Notes: generated by a model from the letters alone, not told the origin. A DNA stretch of 33,420 bases from an uncultured Prevotella sp. (GCA_947304695.1 CAMZBS010000014.1:1-33420), one strand, 5' to 3'. Positions 14,855-22,821 are shown, counted from the stretch's first letter. A program made the numbers and translations.

Positions 14855-16666
14855 ATGCAGCAGATAAACAGCCATCTGTCACGCCTCGTTCACGACGTAG
14901 CCGCCCAACTGGGCGACCGCGAGGCTCTTATCTACAAGGATTTTGGCGGCAGTACATGGAAGAGCTATTCCTGGAATCAGTTCTCAGCCACCGTCAAACA
15001 GGTATCGAACGCCCTACTCAACCTGGGAGTCGGGATTCAGGAAAACGTGGGTATCTTCTCACAGAACTCCGTGCAGTATCTCTTTTGTGACTTCGGTGCA
15101 TGGGGCATCAGAGCCACAACCATCCCGTTCTATGCCACCAGCTCTGAACAGCAGATACAGTTCATGGTGACCGATGCCAAGATCCGCTTCCTTTTCGTTG
15201 GTGAACAGGATCAGTTCGACAAGGCCAAGCGCGTGTTCCCGATGTGCAAGACGCTGGAACGCATCATTGTCTACGATCCTGCCGTGCGCGTTGAGCAGAG
15301 CGACTCGGTTGCCATGTACTTCGACGAGTTCCTGCGACTGGGCGAAGGACTGCCCCGCCAGAGCGAGGTCGAGGCCCTGCAGGAGCAGGCCAGCTACGAT
15401 GAAATCGCCAATGTTCTCTATACCAGCGGCACCACGGGCGACTCGAAAGGCGTCATCCTGACCCACGGACAGTATCATGCTGCCTTCGAGGCGAACGGCA
15501 AGTGCGTACCTGTCAATGAGAACGACCGCATCATGAATTTCCTGCCTTTCACCCACATCTTTGAGAAAGGATGGAAGATACTTTGCATCACGGTAGGAGC
15601 ACGCCTGATTGTGAACACCCATCCCCTGGAAGTGCAGCAGAGCATGCGCGAGACCCATCCCACCTGCATGTCGGCCGTGCCCCGCTTCTGGGAGAAGGTC
15701 TACATGGGTGTGCAGGAAAAGATAGACAACTCGGGTGCCGTGCAGCGCAAGGTGTTCCAGCATGCACTCGACGTGGGCCGCAAGCACAACATAGAGTATC
15801 TGGCCAACGGGCGTCGTCCGCCAGTAGCCTTGCATCTGGAGTATGAAATGCTGAACAAGACCATCTTCTCACTCGTGCGAAAGGAACTGGGGTTGGAGAA
15901 TGCCCATTTCTTCCCAACGGCAGGTGCCACCGTGTCAAGCCATGTCGAGGAGTTCGTCCACAGCATTGGCATCAACATGATTGTAGGCTACGGTCTCACT
16001 GAAAGCCTGGCCACCGTCAGCTGTGACCACCTGGGGAAGCCGTTCACCGTAGGCTCCGTGGGTCACCCCATCGACAGCATCAGCGTGAAGATCAGCGAAG
16101 AGGGTGAGATTCTCCTGAAGGGTCCCACCATCACGCGTGGCTACTACAACCGCGACGACATTACCCGCGAATCGTTCACTGACGACGGCTATTTCAAGAC
16201 AGGCGACTCGGGCTACATACTAAACGGCGAACTGTTCCTGAAAGACCGCATCAAGGATCTGTTCAAGACTTCAAACGGCAAGTATATTGCCCCGCAGATG
16301 ATTGAGTCGAAGCTGTTGGTCGACAAGTATATTGACCAGATTGCCATCATTGCCGACCAGCGCAAGTTTGTCTCGGCTCTCATCATTCCTGTCTATTCGC
16401 TCCTGGAGGAATACGCCCGTGAGCACAGCATCCCATTTGAAAACCGGGAGGATCTCTGCAAGAATGTGCGCATTAACGAGATGATGATGGAGCGCATCGA
16501 CACCCTTCAGCAGCAACTGGCTCATTACGAACAAATCAAGCGTTTCACGCTGTTGCCCCACCACTTCTCCCTGGAGCGTGGCGAGCTGACCAACACGCTG
16601 AAGATCAAGCGCCGCGTGCTGAACGAAAACTACAAGGCAGAAATCGACAAGATGTACGAAGAATAA
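14855..16666 (+). CDS. fadD: Long-chain fatty acid-CoA ligase (AMP-forming)
   Basis: 603 residues. Activates long-chain fatty acids to acyl-CoA through an acyl-adenylate. Seen: the P-loop-like LYTSGTTGDSKGVILTH near residue 190, FLPFTHIFEKGW, the adenylate-binding GYGLTES, GYFKTGDSGYI and the C-terminal-domain LKDRIKDLFKTSNGKYIAPQ. The phylum's long-chain ligases look like this; symbol by family. The open frame extends upstream to 14771, but that would include the promoter box, so the ATG at 14855 is chosen (MQQINSHLSRLV). prfB starts three bases after the stop, so the two are co-transcribed. It may serve exogenous fatty-acid use or lipid remodelling. Confidence 0.9.
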   Translation: MQQINSHLSRLVHDVAAQLGDREALIYKDFGGSTWKSYSWNQFSATVKQVSNALLNLGVGIQENVGIFSQNSVQYLFCDFGAWGIRATTIPFYATSSEQQIQFMVTDAKIRFLFVGEQDQFDKAKRVFPMCKTLERIIVYDPAVRVEQSDSVAMYFDEFLRLGEGLPRQSEVEALQEQASYDEIANVLYTSGTTGDSKGVILTHGQYHAAFEANGKCVPVNENDRIMNFLPFTHIFEKGWKILCITVGARLIVNTHPLEVQQSMRETHPTCMSAVPRFWEKVYMGVQEKIDNSGAVQRKVFQHALDVGRKHNIEYLANGRRPPVALHLEYEMLNKTIFSLVRKELGLENAHFFPTAGATVSSHVEEFVHSIGINMIVGYGLTESLATVSCDHLGKPFTVGSVGHPIDSISVKISEEGEILLKGPTITRGYYNRDDITRESFTDDGYFKTGDSGYILNGELFLKDRIKDLFKTSNGKYIAPQMIESKLLVDKYIDQIAIIADQRKFVSALIIPVYSLLEEYAREHSIPFENREDLCKNVRINEMMMERIDTLQQQLAHYEQIKRFTLLPHHFSLERGELTNTLKIKRRVLNENYKAEIDKMYEE

Positions 16667-16669
16667 ATA

Positions 16670-17791
16670 ATGATTACACAAGACCAGCTGAAAGATGTGA
16701 TGGAGCGCACCGAACAACTGAGGCGCTACCTGAAGATAGACGAAAAACAAGTAGAATACGAAGAAGAAGACCTTCGCACACAGGCACCCGACTTCTGGGA
16801 CGACCGTAAGCGTGCAGAGGAACAGATGAAGAAGGTTAAGGCCATCAAGAAATGGATTGATGGCTATAATGACGTGCGCCTGAAAGCCGATGAACTGCAA
16901 CTGGCCTTTGACTTCTTCAAAGATGAGATGGTCACTGAAGAGGAAGTGGAGCATGACTACCAGCAGGCCATGGAGGCCATCGAGGAACTAGAACTGATGA
17001 ACATGCTGCGCCAGAAGGAAGACCCCATGGACTGTGTGCTCAAGATAAACAGCGGAGCCGGAGGCACCGAGAGCCAGGACTGGGCCTCAATGCTCATGAG
17101 AATGTACATGCGCTGGGCTGAAGCCCACGGCCATAAGGTCACCGTCAGCGACCTGCAGGACGGCGACGAGGCCGGTATCAAGAGCGTGACCATGCAGATT
17201 GAAGGCGGAGAGTACGCCTACGGATTCCTCAAGTCAGAGAACGGCGTACACCGTCTGGTGCGTGTCTCTCCCTTCAATGCGCAGGGCAAGCGCATGACCT
17301 CGTTTGCATCCGTTTTCGTCACACCGCTTGTCGACGACACCATTGAGGTCTACGTCGACCCCGCCAAGCTCTCCTGGGACACGTTCCGCAGCTCAGGTGC
17401 CGGCGGACAGAACGTCAACAAGGTGGAGTCCGGCGTCCGCCTGCGCTACTGGTACACCGACCCTGACACCGGAGAAGAAGAGGAAATACTCATTGAGAAC
17501 ACCGAGACGCGCGACCAGCCGAAGAACAAAGCCAAGGCACTGCTGCTGCTGAAGTCGCAGCTCTACGACCGCGCCATGAAGAAACGACTCGAAGCCCAGG
17601 CCAAAATCGAGGCCGGGAAGAAGAAGATTGAATGGGGCAGTCAGATACGTTCATACGTCTTCGACGACCGCCGTGTAAAAGACCACCGCACCAACTATCA
17701 GACCAGCGATGTCGACGGAGTGATGGACGGCAAGATCGACGGCTTCATCAAGGCATATCTCATGGAGTTCCCCGTTAACGACGAAGAGTGA
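16670..17791 (+). CDS. prfB: Peptide chain release factor 2
   Basis: 373 residues. Recognises UGA and UAA and triggers release of the finished peptide. Seen: the helical N-domain, GAGGTESQDWASMLMRMY (129-146), the stop-codon-reading tripeptide SPF (200-202) in RLVRVSPFNAQG, and the catalytic GGQ (245-247) in SSGAGGQNVNKVESG. In many bacteria prfB is controlled by a +1 frameshift at an internal UGA after about 25 codons. Here the equivalent region (LRRYLKIDEK, residues 18-26) is read straight through as CTG AAG with no in-frame stop, so that autoregulation is absent. Downstream lies a 35-bp inverted-repeat element. Confidence 0.97.
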   Translation: MITQDQLKDVMERTEQLRRYLKIDEKQVEYEEEDLRTQAPDFWDDRKRAEEQMKKVKAIKKWIDGYNDVRLKADELQLAFDFFKDEMVTEEEVEHDYQQAMEAIEELELMNMLRQKEDPMDCVLKINSGAGGTESQDWASMLMRMYMRWAEAHGHKVTVSDLQDGDEAGIKSVTMQIEGGEYAYGFLKSENGVHRLVRVSPFNAQGKRMTSFASVFVTPLVDDTIEVYVDPAKLSWDTFRSSGAGGQNVNKVESGVRLRYWYTDPDTGEEEEILIENTETRDQPKNKAKALLLLKSQLYDRAMKKRLEAQAKIEAGKKKIEWGSQIRSYVFDDRRVKDHRTNYQTSDVDGVMDGKIDGFIKAYLMEFPVNDEE

Positions 17792-17797
17792 TTGATA

Positions 17798-17909
17798 CCC
17801 CTGGTTCATGGGGGTGGGGGTCTGAACAAGCGTGGCCCCCAATTGTAAATAATAATCTTAGAACGTCTGATTTGCGCTTGTTCAGACCCACACCCCCTTA
17901 ATTCAGGGG
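17798..17909. repeat. Imperfect 35-bp inverted-repeat (foldback) element after prfB
   Basis: The left arm (17798-17832) and the reverse complement of the right arm (17875-17909) match at 30 of 35 positions and share GTCTGAACAAGCG without mismatch. The spacer is 42 bp and AT-rich. The outer part of each arm can also form a small hairpin of its own (CCCC with GGGG on the left; CCCCCT with AGGGGG on the right). It begins 7 bases after the prfB stop and ends 11 bases before the next start codon. It could act as a 3'-end structure for prfB or be a small non-autonomous mobile element; no clear target-site duplication is visible. Confidence 0.8.
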
Positions 17910-17920
17910 GCTTAGAAACT

Positions 17921-18082
17921 ATGAGCAAAAAGAATCAACAAGAGAAGCACATGAATGCCAAGCAGCGTGCTCATGAGCAGAAAGAGGCCGCCAAGGCCGA
18001 GAAGGTGGTCAAATGGATTTTTGGAGTGCTGGTAGGATTTGCCCTGCTGTGGCTCATCTACACCATTTGGCTTTCTGCATGA
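17921..18082 (+). CDS. Small membrane protein, 53 residues, unknown function
   Basis: A short gene directly before the CYTH gene. It encodes a very basic head rich in Lys, Gln, Ala and Glu (MSKKNQQEKHMNAKQRA) followed by one membrane segment at about residues 33-52 (KWIFGVLVGFALLWLIYTIW). Its TGA overlaps the ATG of the CYTH gene as ATGA (18079-18082), a strong sign that it is translated. I do not recognise a family. The layout suggests a cytoplasmic helix anchored at the membrane C-terminally; function is unknown. Confidence 0.75.
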   Translation: MSKKNQQEKHMNAKQRAHEQKEAAKAEKVVKWIFGVLVGFALLWLIYTIWLSA

Positions 18083-18582
18083 GTGGATTGGAGATAGAGC
18101 GTAAGTTCCTGGTTAAGGACCGCTCCTACCGCGAACAGTGCTTCGGTAGCAGCCGCATCAGGCAAGGCTACATCTGTAGTGGGCACGGTCGTACCGTCAG
18201 AGTACGACTGCGTGACGACCGCGCCTACCTCACCATCAAAGGACCGTCGCTCGATGGTGGTCTGAGCCGGTATGAGTTTGAGAAGGAGATAACCCCCGAT
18301 GAGGCCGGACAGCTCTTCAAACTTTGCGAGCCGGGCATCATTGACAAGACACGCTACTTGGTGAAATCGGGTGACCACACCTTTGAAGTCGATGAATTCT
18401 ACGGTGAGAACGACGGACTGGTAATGGCCGAAGTAGAGCTTTCAACCCCCGACGAGCCCTTCAAAAAACCCGGTTTCATCGGAAAAGAGGTCACAGGTGA
18501 CCGTCGTTTCTACAATTCTCATTTGCGGGAACGCCCCTTCTGCTTGTGGAAGGACGAGTTACCGGCCGACGACCGTCTCTGA
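18079..18582 (+). CDS. CYTH-domain triphosphate tunnel phosphatase
   Basis: 167 residues. The N-terminal signature ExExK is present as EIERK (residues 5-9), followed by RQGYI, TVRVRLRDDRAYLTIKG and SRYEFEKEI strands rich in Arg/Lys/Glu that line the triphosphate tunnel, and EVDEFYGENDGLVMAEVEL. Bacterial relatives hydrolyse inorganic triphosphate or nucleoside triphosphates with a divalent metal; adenylate cyclase activity occurs in a few members. The substrate cannot be read from sequence. The ATG at 18079 is chosen because it overlaps the preceding stop and places EIERK at the start; an upstream ATG in this frame at 18013 would run inside the small membrane gene. Its last 64 bases overlap the convergent VanZ-like gene. 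Confidence 0.85.
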   Translation: MSGLEIERKFLVKDRSYREQCFGSSRIRQGYICSGHGRTVRVRLRDDRAYLTIKGPSLDGGLSRYEFEKEITPDEAGQLFKLCEPGIIDKTRYLVKSGDHTFEVDEFYGENDGLVMAEVELSTPDEPFKKPGFIGKEVTGDRRFYNSHLRERPFCLWKDELPADDRL

Positions 18583-18953
18583 GCCATCAGCCAACCGATG
18601 CCTGCTGCCAGCGTAACTCCCGTGGCATTGGCCGCCAGGTCGAGCCATTCTCCAGCACGGTTGGTGGTGCAGTAGACCTGAAGCAGTTCTATCACACCGC
18701 TCATCACAATCGGAGCCAGCCAAGCGAAAAGGAACAGCCGTGTACCATTCGGGCGATTGTGCTGCCGCAGGTACTCCCACCACATCACCAGACAGGTGCC
18801 TCCGTACATAACAAGATGTATCCATTTGTCGATGAACTGCACGTCGTCAAGCTGTGTGTGGGGCGGCACGAAGAAGAGCGAAAGATACCAGATAAGTGCC
18901 AAACAGACCACTGTTAACGGGTATTTTCTTGCAATTTGCAGCGTTTTGTGCAT
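18519..18953 (-). CDS. VanZ-like membrane protein
   Basis: 144 residues with about four membrane segments (about 11-29, 44-58, 73-95, 110-128) and the VanZ-family pattern FIDKWIHLVMYGGTCLVMWW, in which Asp/Lys, His and Tyr recur, plus GVIELLQVY and DLAANATG further on. VanZ of Enterococcus gives low-level teicoplanin resistance; most VanZ-like proteins have no known role, so resistance should not be assumed. The ATG at 18953 is preferred over an upstream in-frame start near 19052, because the latter would lie beyond the promoter box at 18974-18981. The gene overlaps the CYTH gene tail to tail by 64 bases. Confidence 0.82.
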   Translation of the reverse strand: MHKTLQIARKYPLTVVCLALIWYLSLFFVPPHTQLDDVQFIDKWIHLVMYGGTCLVMWWEYLRQHNRPNGTRLFLFAWLAPIVMSGVIELLQVYCTTNRAGEWLDLAANATGVTLAAGIGWLMAQRRSSAGNSSFHKQKGRSRK

Positions 18954-18967
18954 CTTTATTTTGATTT

Positions 18968-19001
18968 TTGATGCAAAAGTAAGAAAATTTTTATACTTTT
19001 G
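18968..19001 (+). promoter_or_regulatory. Promoter of the NSS transporter operon
   Basis: TACTTTTG at 18994-19001 with a possible TTG at 18968-18970; the spacing of 23 bases is long. The ATG follows 26 bases after the box. It lies almost entirely within the divergent promoter of the VanZ-like gene. Confidence 0.65.
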
Positions 19002-19004
19002 CAA
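18974..19004 (-). promoter_or_regulatory. Promoter of the VanZ-like gene
   Basis: The minus strand has TTG at 19004-19002 and TACTTTTG at 18981-18974, 20 bases apart, matching the Bacteroidota -33/-7 arrangement. The box ends 20 bases before the start codon. It interlocks with the plus-strand promoter of the transporter operon. Confidence 0.75.
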
Positions 19005-19027
19005 CGGTTTAATGTTTAAAAAGTGAA

Positions 19028-20392
19028 ATGATGCTTGACAACGAGAGAGCAAACTTTGCCACCAAACTGGGCATTATCCTGGCCACGGCCGGTTCGGCAG
19101 TGGGACTTGGAAACGTGTGGCGCTTCCCTTACATGGCCGGTCAGAATGGCGGTGCCGTGTTTATCGTGATCTATATGCTTTGCGTCTTGCTGTTGGGAAT
19201 ACCCTGCATGATCAATGAGTTTATCATCGGCCGACATGCCTTTGCCAACACGGCACGGGCCTATCGCACAATTTCCAAAAGCAGGGGATGGATGCTGATT
19301 GGCTACATGAGCGTGCTCACCGGCTTTCTCATCACGGGTTACTATGCCGTTGTCTCGGGCTGGTGTCTCCAGTATGTGTGGGCTTCGCTCGTTGGTCATT
19401 TGCATGGTGAGCCTGACTATTACAAGAGTTATTTCGCATCATTCTCTTCAGACCCCGTAAAACCCATCTTCTGGCTGGTCATCATCATGCTCATGACCTA
19501 CCTGATTGTGAAGAACGGCATCCGCGACGGCATTGAACGGGCGTCAAAGTTGTTCATGCCTACCTTATTTATATTATTGGTGATCATTGTGGTAGCGTCC
19601 TGCATGCTGCCCGGTGCCCATGCAGGCATAGAGTTCCTGCTGAAGCCCAACTGGTCGATGATCAACAGCGACGTATTCCTCTCCGCCCTTGGTCAGTCGT
19701 TCTATTCGCTCAGCATTGCCATGGGCTGCATTTGCACCTACGCCAGTTATTTTTCAAAGCACACCAACCTGGCCAATTCGGCCATCCAGATAAGCGTGAT
19801 TGACTCGATAGTAGCCATCCTGGCAGGATTGATGATTTTCCCAGCAGCCTTCTCGGTAGGCGTGAATCCCGATTCGGGTCCCTCGCTTATTTTCATTACC
19901 TTGCCCAACGTTTTCCAGCAGGCTTTCGGCGAATGGCCCGTTGTCGGCTATGTTATTTCGCTCATGTTCTACGGACTGTTGACTTTGGCAGCGCTGACCT
20001 CACTCATGTCACTGGTCGAAGTGAGCACCGCTTTCTGCCAGGAAGAGATGAAGATCACACGCAAAGCCGCCACGCTCATCGTGGTCTCGTCGGCCACAAT
20101 CATTGGCGTGTTCTGCTCATTTTCGCTGGGTGCCTACGACGGTTTAGCCTTTTTCGGGCTGTCGCTCTTCGAGATCTTCGACTTTGTCACCGGCCAGATT
20201 TTCCTGCCTGTCGTGGGTTTCCTGACCAGCGTTTACATTGGCTGGTTCGCTCCACACAAGGTTGTGCACGACGAGTTCACCAACTGGGGCACCCTGCGAG
20301 GCACCTATTTCCACTTATACCTGCTTTTGGTGAAGTACATCTGCCCCATTTGCATCATCTTCATTTTCCTGCATCAATTCGGACTTATATAA
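19028..20392 (+). CDS. Sodium-dependent neurotransmitter:sodium symporter (NSS) family transporter, copy 1
   Basis: 454 residues with the LeuT fold, expected 11-12 membrane helices in the inner membrane. The first helix carries the unwound sodium/substrate site GSAVGLGNVWRFPY (about 19-32); the counterpart of the LeuT helix-6 site is QSFYSLSIAMGC. NGGAVFIVIY, GIPCMINEFIIGRH and PDSGPSLIFITLPNVFQQ are family hallmarks. Members take up amino acids or related amines with Na+; the substrate is not readable. A second ATG at 19031 is possible. A paralogue follows after three bases, an arrangement suggesting either different substrates or hetero-association. Confidence 0.9.
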   Translation: MMLDNERANFATKLGIILATAGSAVGLGNVWRFPYMAGQNGGAVFIVIYMLCVLLLGIPCMINEFIIGRHAFANTARAYRTISKSRGWMLIGYMSVLTGFLITGYYAVVSGWCLQYVWASLVGHLHGEPDYYKSYFASFSSDPVKPIFWLVIIMLMTYLIVKNGIRDGIERASKLFMPTLFILLVIIVVASCMLPGAHAGIEFLLKPNWSMINSDVFLSALGQSFYSLSIAMGCICTYASYFSKHTNLANSAIQISVIDSIVAILAGLMIFPAAFSVGVNPDSGPSLIFITLPNVFQQAFGEWPVVGYVISLMFYGLLTLAALTSLMSLVEVSTAFCQEEMKITRKAATLIVVSSATIIGVFCSFSLGAYDGLAFFGLSLFEIFDFVTGQIFLPVVGFLTSVYIGWFAPHKVVHDEFTNWGTLRGTYFHLYLLLVKYICPICIIFIFLHQFGLI

Positions 20393-20395
20393 GCA

Positions 20396-21754
20396 ATGAG
20401 CGATCGAGGTAACTTCGGGACACGCCTGGGCATCATCCTGGCAACGGCCGGTTCTGCCGTAGGACTGGGCAATGTGTGGCGTTTCCCCTTCATTGCCGGC
20501 CATAACGGAGGCGCGGTTTTCATCCTCATCTATATTGGCTGCATCTTGCTATTGGGCATTCCCGGCATGGTCAGTGAGTTCATTGTGGGCCGCCACTCCC
20601 AGGCTAATGCAGCACGGGCCTACGGCCATATTGCCGGAGGGCGTCGGCTGTGGCGCGCTGTGGGCTATCTGGGCATTCTTACAGCATCCATCATTCTGGG
20701 CTTCTATGCCGTTGTAGCGGGTTGGTGCCTGCAGTATCTGGTTGCCTCGCTCTTAGGCAATGTGCAGGGCGATGCGGACTATGTGACCCATTACTTCCAG
20801 TCGTTTTCCACCAATCCCTGGAAGCCCACCATGTGGGCCGTTGCCTTCGTGGTCATCACCCACATGGTCGTGGCACGTGGCGTGCAGAAAGGCATTGAAC
20901 GGGCTGCGAAACTGCTCATGCCCCTGCTCTTCGTGCTGCTTGTCATCATTGTCATTGCCTCGTGCTCGCTGCCCGGAGCCATGGCTGGTGTGGAGTTCCT
21001 GCTGCGACCCGACTTCTCGAAGGTGAGCCATTCGGTGCTGCTCGAAGCCTTGGGACAGGCTTTCTTCTCGCTCTCCTTAGGCACGGCCTGCCTGTGTACC
21101 TTTGCCAGTTATTTCTCCCGCGACACCAACCTGCTACGCTCAGCAGGCCAGATAGCCCTCTTGGACACGCTCATTGCCATCATGGCTGGGCTTATGATCT
21201 TCCCCGCAGCCTTCTCAGTAGGCGTACAGCCCGACAGTGGTCCCTCGCTCATTTTCATCACCCTGCCCAACGTTTTCCAACAGGCTTTCGGCCAGATGCC
21301 TCTTGTGGGATATGTCATAGGAGTGCTGTTCTATGCCCTTCTGGTCTTTGCTGCCCTCACGTCGACGATTTCCATGCATGAAATTGGCACTGCCTTTTTC
21401 ACCGAGGAGTTCCATCTCCCCCGAAAGAAGGGTGCCTGGATTGTCACAACGGTGTGCTCACTGCTGGCCGTGCTGTGTTCGCTCAGCATTGGCAATTCCG
21501 ATGAAATCAGTCTTTTTGGACTCCCGCTGATGTATTTCTGCGACTTTCTCACGGCACAGATCATGCTACCGACTGGTGCCTTTCTTACCAGTTTGTTTGT
21601 GGGCTGGTTCGTTGATCAGCGCCTACTGTACGACGAGTTCACCAATCAGGGTACCATTTCCCTGGCTTTCTTCCGTGCCTATCAGTTCTCGGTTCGCTTC
21701 GTTGTACCGTTGTGCATCGGGCTGATCTTCCTCCATCAGTTCGGAATTATTTGA
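20396..21754 (+). CDS. NSS family sodium symporter, copy 2
   Basis: 452 residues, clearly paralogous to the preceding gene: TM1 GSAVGLGNVWRFPF, GIPGMVSEFIVGRH and PDSGPSLIFITLPNVFQQAFG are shared almost exactly. The substrate-site segment of helix 6 differs (AFFSLSLGTAC versus SFYSLSIAMGC), as do the C-terminal helices, so the two may transport different amino acids. Direct tandem duplication is the simplest origin, but the copies have diverged well beyond a recent event. The HHH gene begins 7 bases after the stop. Confidence 0.9.
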   Translation: MSDRGNFGTRLGIILATAGSAVGLGNVWRFPFIAGHNGGAVFILIYIGCILLLGIPGMVSEFIVGRHSQANAARAYGHIAGGRRLWRAVGYLGILTASIILGFYAVVAGWCLQYLVASLLGNVQGDADYVTHYFQSFSTNPWKPTMWAVAFVVITHMVVARGVQKGIERAAKLLMPLLFVLLVIIVIASCSLPGAMAGVEFLLRPDFSKVSHSVLLEALGQAFFSLSLGTACLCTFASYFSRDTNLLRSAGQIALLDTLIAIMAGLMIFPAAFSVGVQPDSGPSLIFITLPNVFQQAFGQMPLVGYVIGVLFYALLVFAALTSTISMHEIGTAFFTEEFHLPRKKGAWIVTTVCSLLAVLCSLSIGNSDEISLFGLPLMYFCDFLTAQIMLPTGAFLTSLFVGWFVDQRLLYDEFTNQGTISLAFFRAYQFSVRFVVPLCIGLIFLHQFGII

Positions 21755-21761
21755 CGAAGGC

Positions 21762-22646
21762 ATGCGCATTTCCGAATTCTTCTATCTTCACAAGTCCGAC
21801 CGTCAGGTCATCTTGGGATGTCTCTGCATAGCCGTCATCGCCGTGCTGCTCATTCAGTTCACAGGCAGTGAGACCACCGTGCCTGCCCCAAACGCAACCG
21901 ACAGCACTTGGGCAGACACCAACAAGAATGCAACACCCGTCCGATACGTAGGCAACGACCTGCCTTCTGCCCCAAAGGCCGAACGGTTCAATTTCGACCC
22001 CAACACTGCCGACAGCACTGCCCTGCTACGTCTGGGACTCCAGCCGTGGCAGGTTCGCAACATTTACCGCTACAGGGCTGCCGGAGGCGTGTATCGCCGG
22101 AAAGAAGACTTTGCCCGGCTTTACGGTCTCACCGTGAAGCAATACCGCGAGTTGGAGCCTTACATCCATATTTCCAGCGACTACCTGCCAGCCTCTACTC
22201 TGGTCAAAGACAAGCCTTTCGGCATTGACTCCACTATTTATCCCCAGAAGATCGCACAGGACGAGCACGTTGTCCTGAATACAGCCGACAGTGCCACACT
22301 GCGCACTGTGCCTGGCATTGGCGTGCATTTCTCCCACGAAATCCTGAAGTATGGCCGTCGACTCGGAGGCTACGTGAGTGTGGATCAGCTCGATGAAATC
22401 GACTATTTTCCACAAGAAGCCAAGCGTTTCTTTGTCATCGAGGGAGCTACTCCCAAAAAACTGAACCTGAACCGCCTGTCACTGAACGAGCTGCGACGCC
22501 ACCCCTACATCAATTATTACCAGGCACGGGCCATCGTTGACTACCGGCGTCAGCATGGGCTGATGCATTCCCTTGACGACCTTAGTCTGCTACGGGATTT
22601 CCCCCCTGAAGCCATCATCCGACTGCAACCCTACGTCGAGTTCTGA
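21762..22646 (+). CDS. Membrane-anchored helix-hairpin-helix protein (ComEA-like)
   Basis: 294 residues. N-terminal membrane segment at about 18-36 (VILGCLCIAVIAVLLIQF), a low-complexity linker to about 65, then repeated helix-hairpin-helix motifs: FDPNTADSTALLRLGLQPWQVRNIYRYR (about 67-94), LNTADSATLRTVPGIGVHFSHEILKY (about 171-196) and LNRLSLNELRRHPYINYYQARAIVDYR (about 234-260). The N-x-A/L-x4-L signature of each is typical of ComEA, the periplasmic DNA receptor of competence systems. Bacteroidota often carry such a protein without an obvious competence locus, so DNA binding is likely but DNA uptake is unproven. It is last in the transporter operon; the functional link is unclear. Confidence 0.8.
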   Translation: MRISEFFYLHKSDRQVILGCLCIAVIAVLLIQFTGSETTVPAPNATDSTWADTNKNATPVRYVGNDLPSAPKAERFNFDPNTADSTALLRLGLQPWQVRNIYRYRAAGGVYRRKEDFARLYGLTVKQYRELEPYIHISSDYLPASTLVKDKPFGIDSTIYPQKIAQDEHVVLNTADSATLRTVPGIGVHFSHEILKYGRRLGGYVSVDQLDEIDYFPQEAKRFFVIEGATPKKLNLNRLSLNELRRHPYINYYQARAIVDYRRQHGLMHSLDDLSLLRDFPPEAIIRLQPYVEF

Positions 22647-22652
22647 CCCCGT

Positions 22653-22740
22653 TTTTTACTGAGGCTTAGTTACTTGCTAACTGAGCCTCAGTTGTGTGCT
22701 AACTAAGCCTCAGTTGCGTGCTTACTGAGGCTCAGTTGTC
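22653..22740. repeat. Dispersed intergenic repeat, array C (four 22-bp units)
   Basis: Units at 22653-22674, 22675-22696, 22697-22718 and 22719-22740, each with the core ACTGAGCCTCAGT or a close variant. Each core is itself an inverted repeat (ACTGAG, C, CTCAGT), so orientation is ambiguous. The hairpin and tail of copies A and B are absent. It fills the gap between the HHH gene and the efflux operon promoter. Confidence 0.85.
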
Positions 22741-22813
22741 AGCTCGTTGTTGAAATTATGTCGGATAACCGTAAAAAATGTGCTTTTTAGGTGATAATTT
22801 AATAGAAAATACC

Positions 22814-22821
22814 TATCTTTG
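22814..22821 (+). promoter_or_regulatory. -7 promoter box for the RND efflux operon
   Basis: TATCTTTG matches TAnnTTTG and lies 52 bases before the adaptor start. No clear -33 TTG is seen. The 22-bp repeat array ends 73 bases upstream. Confidence 0.6.

Noticed and set aside
18519..18953. A glycopeptide resistance gene
   Set aside because: VanZ-like proteins are widespread without resistance function, and no other van gene is nearby.
22653..22740. CRISPR array
   Set aside because: The 22-bp units are contiguous with no unique spacers, and no cas gene is in the window.
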